Source: Escallonia rubra
Taxonomy: Eukaryota; Streptophyta; Magnoliopsida; Escalloniales; Escalloniaceae
Assembly: GCA_033065855.1 (NCBI GenBank)
Contig: JAVXUO010002984.1
Coordinates: 1-64,000 of the forward strand
Direction: 5' to 3'
Length of the DNA: 64,000 nt
Part shown: positions 59,954 to 64,000 of the stretch, in pieces
How positions within the stretch are numbered: the stretch's first letter is position 1
Layout: every line of letters begins with the position of its first letter
Made by a program: the position numbers and the translations under genes
Notes under the pieces: model-generated
What the model was told of the DNA's origin: nothing
Databases searched by the model: none
The model's input: the letters and a program-made list of their open reading frames with translations, nothing else

Positions 59954-60462
59954 GTGATTGAGACAGCGATGGCTATAAGTTTGTGAGCCCATCCCGGTAC
60001 GAGGGCCGAGGCCCCTCCTGTTGATTAAGACGGCGATGGCTATAAGGTTGTGAGCCCATCCCGGTACGAGGGCCGAAGCCCCCCCCTGTGATTGAGAGGG
60101 CGATGGCTATAAGGTTGTGAGCCCATCCTGGTACGAGGGCCGAAGCCCCCCCTGTGATTGAGACGGCGATGGCTATAAGGTTGTGAGCCCATCCCGGTAC
60201 GAGGGCCGAAGCCCCCCCTGTGATTGAGACGGCGATGGCTATAAGGTTGTGAGCCCATCCCGGTACGAGGGCCGAAGCCCCCCCTGTGATTGAGACGGCG
60301 ATGGCTATAAGGTTGTGAGCCCATCCCGGTACGAGGGCCGAAGCCCCCCTGTGATTGAGACGGCGATGGCTATAAAGTTGTGAGCCCATCCCGGTACGAG
60401 GGCCGAAGCCCCCCTGTGATTGAGACGGCGATGGCTATAAGGTTGTGAGCCCATCCCGGAAG
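59954..60462. repeat. 66 bp minisatellite, about 7.7 units
   Basis: Units start GTGATTGAGACGGCGATGG at 59954, 60021, 60088, 60154, 60220, 60286, 60351 and 60416, and contain TGAGCCCATCCCGGTACGAG. Internal units are nearly identical. The 66-base spacing keeps one antisense frame open over many units. Confidence 0.95.
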
Positions 60463-60489
60463 CATGTAACATGATTGTGGCGCATGGGC

Positions 60490-61000
60490 GCGGTGCCTAC
60501 AGCACGAGACAATACCTGGCGCCGGGGCACATGTTATGAAAGTGGCGCACGGGTGCGGCGACGAACGTCGCGGAGCAATAGTTGGTGCCGGGGGCACGTA
60601 TCATGACGATGGCGCAAGGGCACGGCGACGAACGTCGCGGAGCAATAGTTGGTGCCGGGGGCACGTATCATGACGATGGCGCAAGGGCGCGGCGACGAAC
60701 GTCACGGAGCAATAGTTGGTGCCGGGGGCACGTATCATGACGATGGCGCAAGGGCGCGGCGACGAACGTCGCGGAGCAATACTTGGTGCCGGGGGCACGT
60801 ATCATGACGATGGCGCAAGGGCGTGGCGACGAACGTCGTAGAGACAATACTTGGTGTCGTGGGCATATATCATGGAAGTGGCGCACGAGGGCGGCGACGA
60901 ACGTCACGGAGACAATATCTGGTGCCATGGGCACATATTATGAAAGTGGCGCACGAGCGCGGCGACGAACGTCGCGGAGACGGAGTACGGGCGCGCGTCG
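60490..61000. repeat. 67 bp minisatellite, about 7 units
   Basis: GACGAACGTC recurs every 67 bases from 60560 to about 60964, with TGCCGGGGGCACGTATCATG and ATGGCGCAAGGGC in the central units. Outer units are more diverged. Confidence 0.95.
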
Positions 61001-61139
61001 GGTGTCCCAAAGACGGGATGTGAGCTGAGTGTACCTGTCATAACAAGATAATGAATGCAACATGTAGTAATGACAAAGTTGGGAGTGATGGTATGTGGTT
61101 GTCGGCGACGGGTCATTCGGCGGTAGCGCGCGACTTCGG

Positions 61140-61410
61140 ACGATGGGAATCGCGGGAGCGGTGTGCGGTCACAGACGACAGACGTCGCGAGGTTGATAGA
61201 CGACGGACGTTGCGAAGTTGATGGACGACGGACGTCGTGAAGTTGATGTACGAACGGACGTCGGGAGGTTGATGGACGACGGACGTCGCGAGGTTGAGGT
61301 ACGAACGTCCGTAAGGTGATACACAACGGACGTCGCGAGGTTGATGTACAAACGTCCGTAAGGTGATGCACGACGGACGTCGCGAGGTTGATGTACGAAC
61401 GTCCGTAAAC
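61140..61410. repeat. GACGGACGTCGCGAGGTTGAT array
   Basis: A roughly 25 bp word (GACGGACGTCGCGAGGTTGA or a variant) and its partner (ACGAACGTCCGTAAGGTGAT) alternate about ten times. GACGTC and GGACGTCC-like cores are self-complementary. Confidence 0.9.
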
Positions 61411-61469
61411 ATCGCGGAGGTGCAAAGACTCGGGAAAACAAGTGCGCGCAGGAGGGAAGGCCATAGGCC

Positions 61470-62250
61470 AAACATTGGGGGGAAGGCCAAGGCCACCACC
61501 CCTGGGGAGGCCGAGGCCGACCCCTTGGTGAGGCCGAGGCCGACCCTAGGGGGTGGCCAAGGTAAAAGGCCAACTCCCATGAAGGGAGGCCAAGGCCACT
61601 CCCCCCTTCGATGAACTTCAGGTGCGCCGACGGTAGGGGTTTTGATAAGCAATGATGAATCCAAAAGTTGTGTTGCTATGAGCATGCTACCAAGAATCGT
61701 ACCCACATGATGAACAAGGTGCCAGAGTCATGCGTAAAGCGTACGAAGCGAAAAGAGTGCGAAAAAGGGGTTTGCGCGGAGGGGTGAACCACCGGGGGAA
61801 AATGGCCGAGGCCAACCCCTCCTGGAGGCCGAGGCCGACCCCCTAGGCCTGGGGAAGGCCGAGGCCGACCCCCTGGGGTTGGCCAAGGCCAAATGGCCAA
61901 CTTCCATTTTCGGAGCCCAAGGTAATTTCTCCTTTTGCGAACTTCAGGCGCACCGTCGGTAGGTGTTTTGATAAGCAATGACGAATCCAAAAGTTGTGTT
62001 GCGACGAGCATGCTACCAAGAATCGTACCCACATGATGAACAAGGTGCCAGAGTCATGTACGAAACGTACGAAGCGAAAAAAGTGCAAAAAGGACTTTGC
62101 GCGAAGAGTGAAGAACCGGGGGGGGAAGGCCAAGGCCATACCCCCCATGGGAGGCCGAGGCCGACCCCATGGCCTTGGGTGAGGCCGAGGCCAAGCCCAT
62201 GGTCTTGGGTGAGGCCGAGGCCGACCCCATGGGGTTGGCCAAGGCCTTTG
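61470..62250. repeat. GGCCGAGGCCGACCCC arrays and a 326 bp tandem duplication
   Basis: Short GGAGGCCGAGGCCGACCCC arrays lie at about 61478-61600, 61800-61890 and 62115-62250. Between them, the segment from CTTCAGGTGCGCCGACGGTA (61616) recurs at 61942 (CTTCAGGCGCACCGTCGGTA), sharing TTTTGATAAGCAATGA, AATCGTACCCACATGATGAA and GTGCCAGAGTCATG. The shared unit is therefore about 326 bp including its own array. Confidence 0.9.
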
Positions 62251-62533
62251 TCCGTTGACCCTGTTGCTCCGGTTGCGTCGTCGGTCGACATTTTTGGTAA
62301 GGTGTTTGGGCGATCTTGGTGTGACGATTGTGCTAGCGTGAGTGACGTCAATGCGAAATAAAAATGTCTAAGTCGCACACGAAGCACGTGAAGCGAGAAA
62401 AACACGTGTCTTGGGTGCGCGGGCACTGACCGGTTTGATGCGCTGGAAAATTGACCGTTGACAATGTTGACGTGTTCGCGCGTAGTGGGACCCCTAGCGG
62501 GCCATTGGGTCTGACCAAGATGGGTTGGGAACA

Positions 62534-63570
62534 CACATATATTGCAAACTGGATTATGTGAGTAACCTGATTTTCACAATCAACATGAACAGACATACAC
62601 AGCTGCCTTACCTGAATAAAGGAACCCACAGAGGATGAGGACGCAAGTAAATTATTATACAAAGATCTTATTAACAATAGGAAAAATTGTAGTACAGAAG
62701 TGCAGAAATCACAACAAAAACTCGGATATGAAAATTACAAACCGCATGGATGAATCCGGTACATATGGGGTTTCGTCAAAAATAAATTCCGTTCAGAAAG
62801 TTAAAAGTTTCATATACAAATCTAATAATCTGAAATCATAGCGGATCGATTCCTCTTGCTATGTTTCGTCTACGAGAGGAACACGCCTTTTCTGATTTTG
62901 CGTGCTTGAAAACTGATGGGAGACAGCAGATCCGGATCTGGACCGAAAATCCTTCGTCTTGAATCATTGTTCGCGATGCGACTACCCAGTAAAACGACCG
63001 GAGTTATGACGGTGACGATGGTAGCATCAAGGCGGTGATCATGGCTTCCATCCGAAATAGTAACATATTTAGCCAGAATGATACTCTGGTTGGGTGTGAG
63101 AGAGAGGGAGGGAAGTATGGGACGGCTGAAAAGCTTAGGGTTGGAGATGTGGGTTTTACACTTTTATTTGTTAATTAGTACATATTTTAATCATTTAAAC
63201 CATGGTTAAGGTAACTAATCACCCGGATAATGTCCCACTTACCTCACAATTTACTTAGTTGGCACAATATAAGTGGTAGTCTAACACCACCTAAGCTGGT
63301 GACGTGGTGTTAGACAATCACTGAATATTTTTTCCTAAACCAGGGCTTCTACTCCCTACAAAGCGCCGAATGCTCTCGTTGATGAAATGAAAAAGCTGGT
63401 AGAGTATGAGTAGGGATCTATCCCTGCTTCTATAGCACCATATTATACAATTCGATCCCATTACGAAGTTCTTAAAAATAAACTATGTCACTTTCTTCCT
63501 TATTTATCTTGCACTACGACATATCTAAGGTGTACCACTATATGCATTTACCAACCACAAGATTTTTGAT
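62534..63570. other. AT-rich region with a possible minus-strand gene start
   Basis: At about 62850-63160 the minus strand reads like a plant 5' leader (CCAACCCTAAGC, CT-rich stretch) followed by two overlapping frames of about 20 and 65 codons (YVTISDGSHDHRLD, PISFQARKIRKGVFLS). I recognise no family. It may be a first exon, or chance. Confidence 0.3.
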
Positions 63571-64000
63571 CAGTGGCGGAGCCAGAATATTTTTTTTAAG
63601 GTGGGCACAAAAATCTCAATTTAAAATTAACAATCCCACTAGCAATATTGTCAAATTCTACCAATTTCTAATTGCATATTGTAAGTTCCAAAACTCAATT
63701 GTCATAGACTGATACAAAATTAGTTAACTACTCGGTTGACCACTGTAATATTAGGCAAATTCAACTTTGGTCACTGAACATTAATTTCTGTCAAAGTGAC
63801 CACTAAATTTTGAAATTCATTTCAATCAGGTCACTCCGTTAATCTCTGTCAATCTCAATCGGTTAAATTAGGGTTAAAACCGTCATTTCTCTGTTCCCCT
63901 TCTTCCTTCTTCTTTAAAAAAAAACACACACACACACAGCACTCTCTCTTTCTCTCTCTTCTGACTGCACACTTCTGCACCTTCACCTGCAAATTCCGGT
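63571..64000 (+). mobile_element. Tip100-like hAT left terminus, probably truncated
   Basis: CAGTGGCGGAGCCAGAAT at 63571 is almost the same terminus as that of the 8996-10216 element and of Tip100-like hATs. The right end is not evident in the window. Downstream are CAGTCACT-type words (GGTCACTGAACATT, GTGACCACTAAATTTTG) that may belong to another repeat, and an (AC)n/(CT)n tract at 63924-63960. Confidence 0.45.

Larger units (their letters stand above)
59133..62533 (+). mobile_element. LTR-A family, copy 1: 3.4 kb solo LTR
   Basis: The element begins TGATACCAAGGAAAGTGGG and ends GATGGGTTGGGAACA, so it has TG and CA ends. CACAT precedes it (59128-59132) and CACAT follows it (62534-62538), a perfect 5 bp target duplication. 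A TATA-like CTATTTATAGG lies near 59488. There is no primer-binding site, gag or pol. With two other copies that share only these ends and no internal region, a solo LTR is the simplest reading; a nonautonomous element of another kind is the alternative. Four different minisatellites fill the middle. Confidence 0.75.

Noticed and set aside
59973..60389. 138-codon antisense frame as a gene
   Set aside because: It is explained by the 66 bp repeat length. There is no start context or homology.
60904..62534. Several minus-strand frames of 94-197 codons in LTR-A
   Set aside because: All fall in GC-rich minisatellites where stop codons are rare, and their residues simply repeat the array.

Overview
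This is nuclear DNA from a flowering plant, probably a eudicot, although the sequence does not settle which one. The evidence is two intron-containing plant genes with canonical GT/AG splice sites, together with layered Ty1/copia, Ty3/gypsy, hAT, Helitron and MITE sequences. There are no operons, CRISPR arrays, rRNAs or tRNAs that I can see. Most of the window is transposable element sequence, much of it old and broken.

Layout. 1-5407: a minus-strand Ty3/gypsy element with an open gag-protease frame and a 2.28 kb 5' LTR, inserted into the LTR of another gypsy element. 5408-6056: a truncated copy of a GC-rich long-LTR family, called LTR-A here. 6064-6316: TA arrays around a small palindromic MITE. 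6413-15920: a degenerate copia element whose 5' LTR is split by a degenerate hAT transposon, which itself carries a 1.22 kb Tip100-like nonautonomous hAT. 16201-18282: a second LTR-A copy. 18526-18746: a MITE. 19883-22016: an apparently intact five-exon aldose 1-epimerase gene. 22436-24411: a small copia-like element with both LTRs. 24540-26664: a broken copia pol plus LTR. 26960-27300: a hAT-like end. 27950-33734: part of a Tat-lineage gypsy element, with a minisatellite, an antisense additional ORF and pol. 33735-35737: a deleted copia element. 36999-43414: Helitron ends and bodies, one of them inside a Stowaway-like element. 44600-45431: a copia relic. 48767-58469: a seven-exon MADS-box gene of the AGL12/XAL1 type. 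Its 7.0 kb second intron holds a Helitron relic, a TIR element and a second copia relic. 59133-62533: a complete 3.4 kb LTR-A copy flanked by CACAT on both sides. 62534-64000: AT-rich DNA with a possible minus-strand gene start and a hAT-like terminus.

Host genes. The epimerase is predicted to convert the alpha and beta anomers of aldoses, and it carries an N-terminal signal-like segment. The AGL12-like protein has MADS, I, K and C regions and would be a DNA-binding regulator; the Arabidopsis homologue acts in root meristem and flowering control. Nothing here suggests the two genes work together.

The most unusual signals are four. LTR-A copies differ mainly in which minisatellites have expanded. 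A piece of LTR-A-type minisatellite sits inside the Tat antisense ORF. That antisense ORF has its own TATA-like box and intron. A roughly 95 bp minisatellite contains three potential hairpins per unit. I did not find a convincing new biological system beyond these transposon structures.
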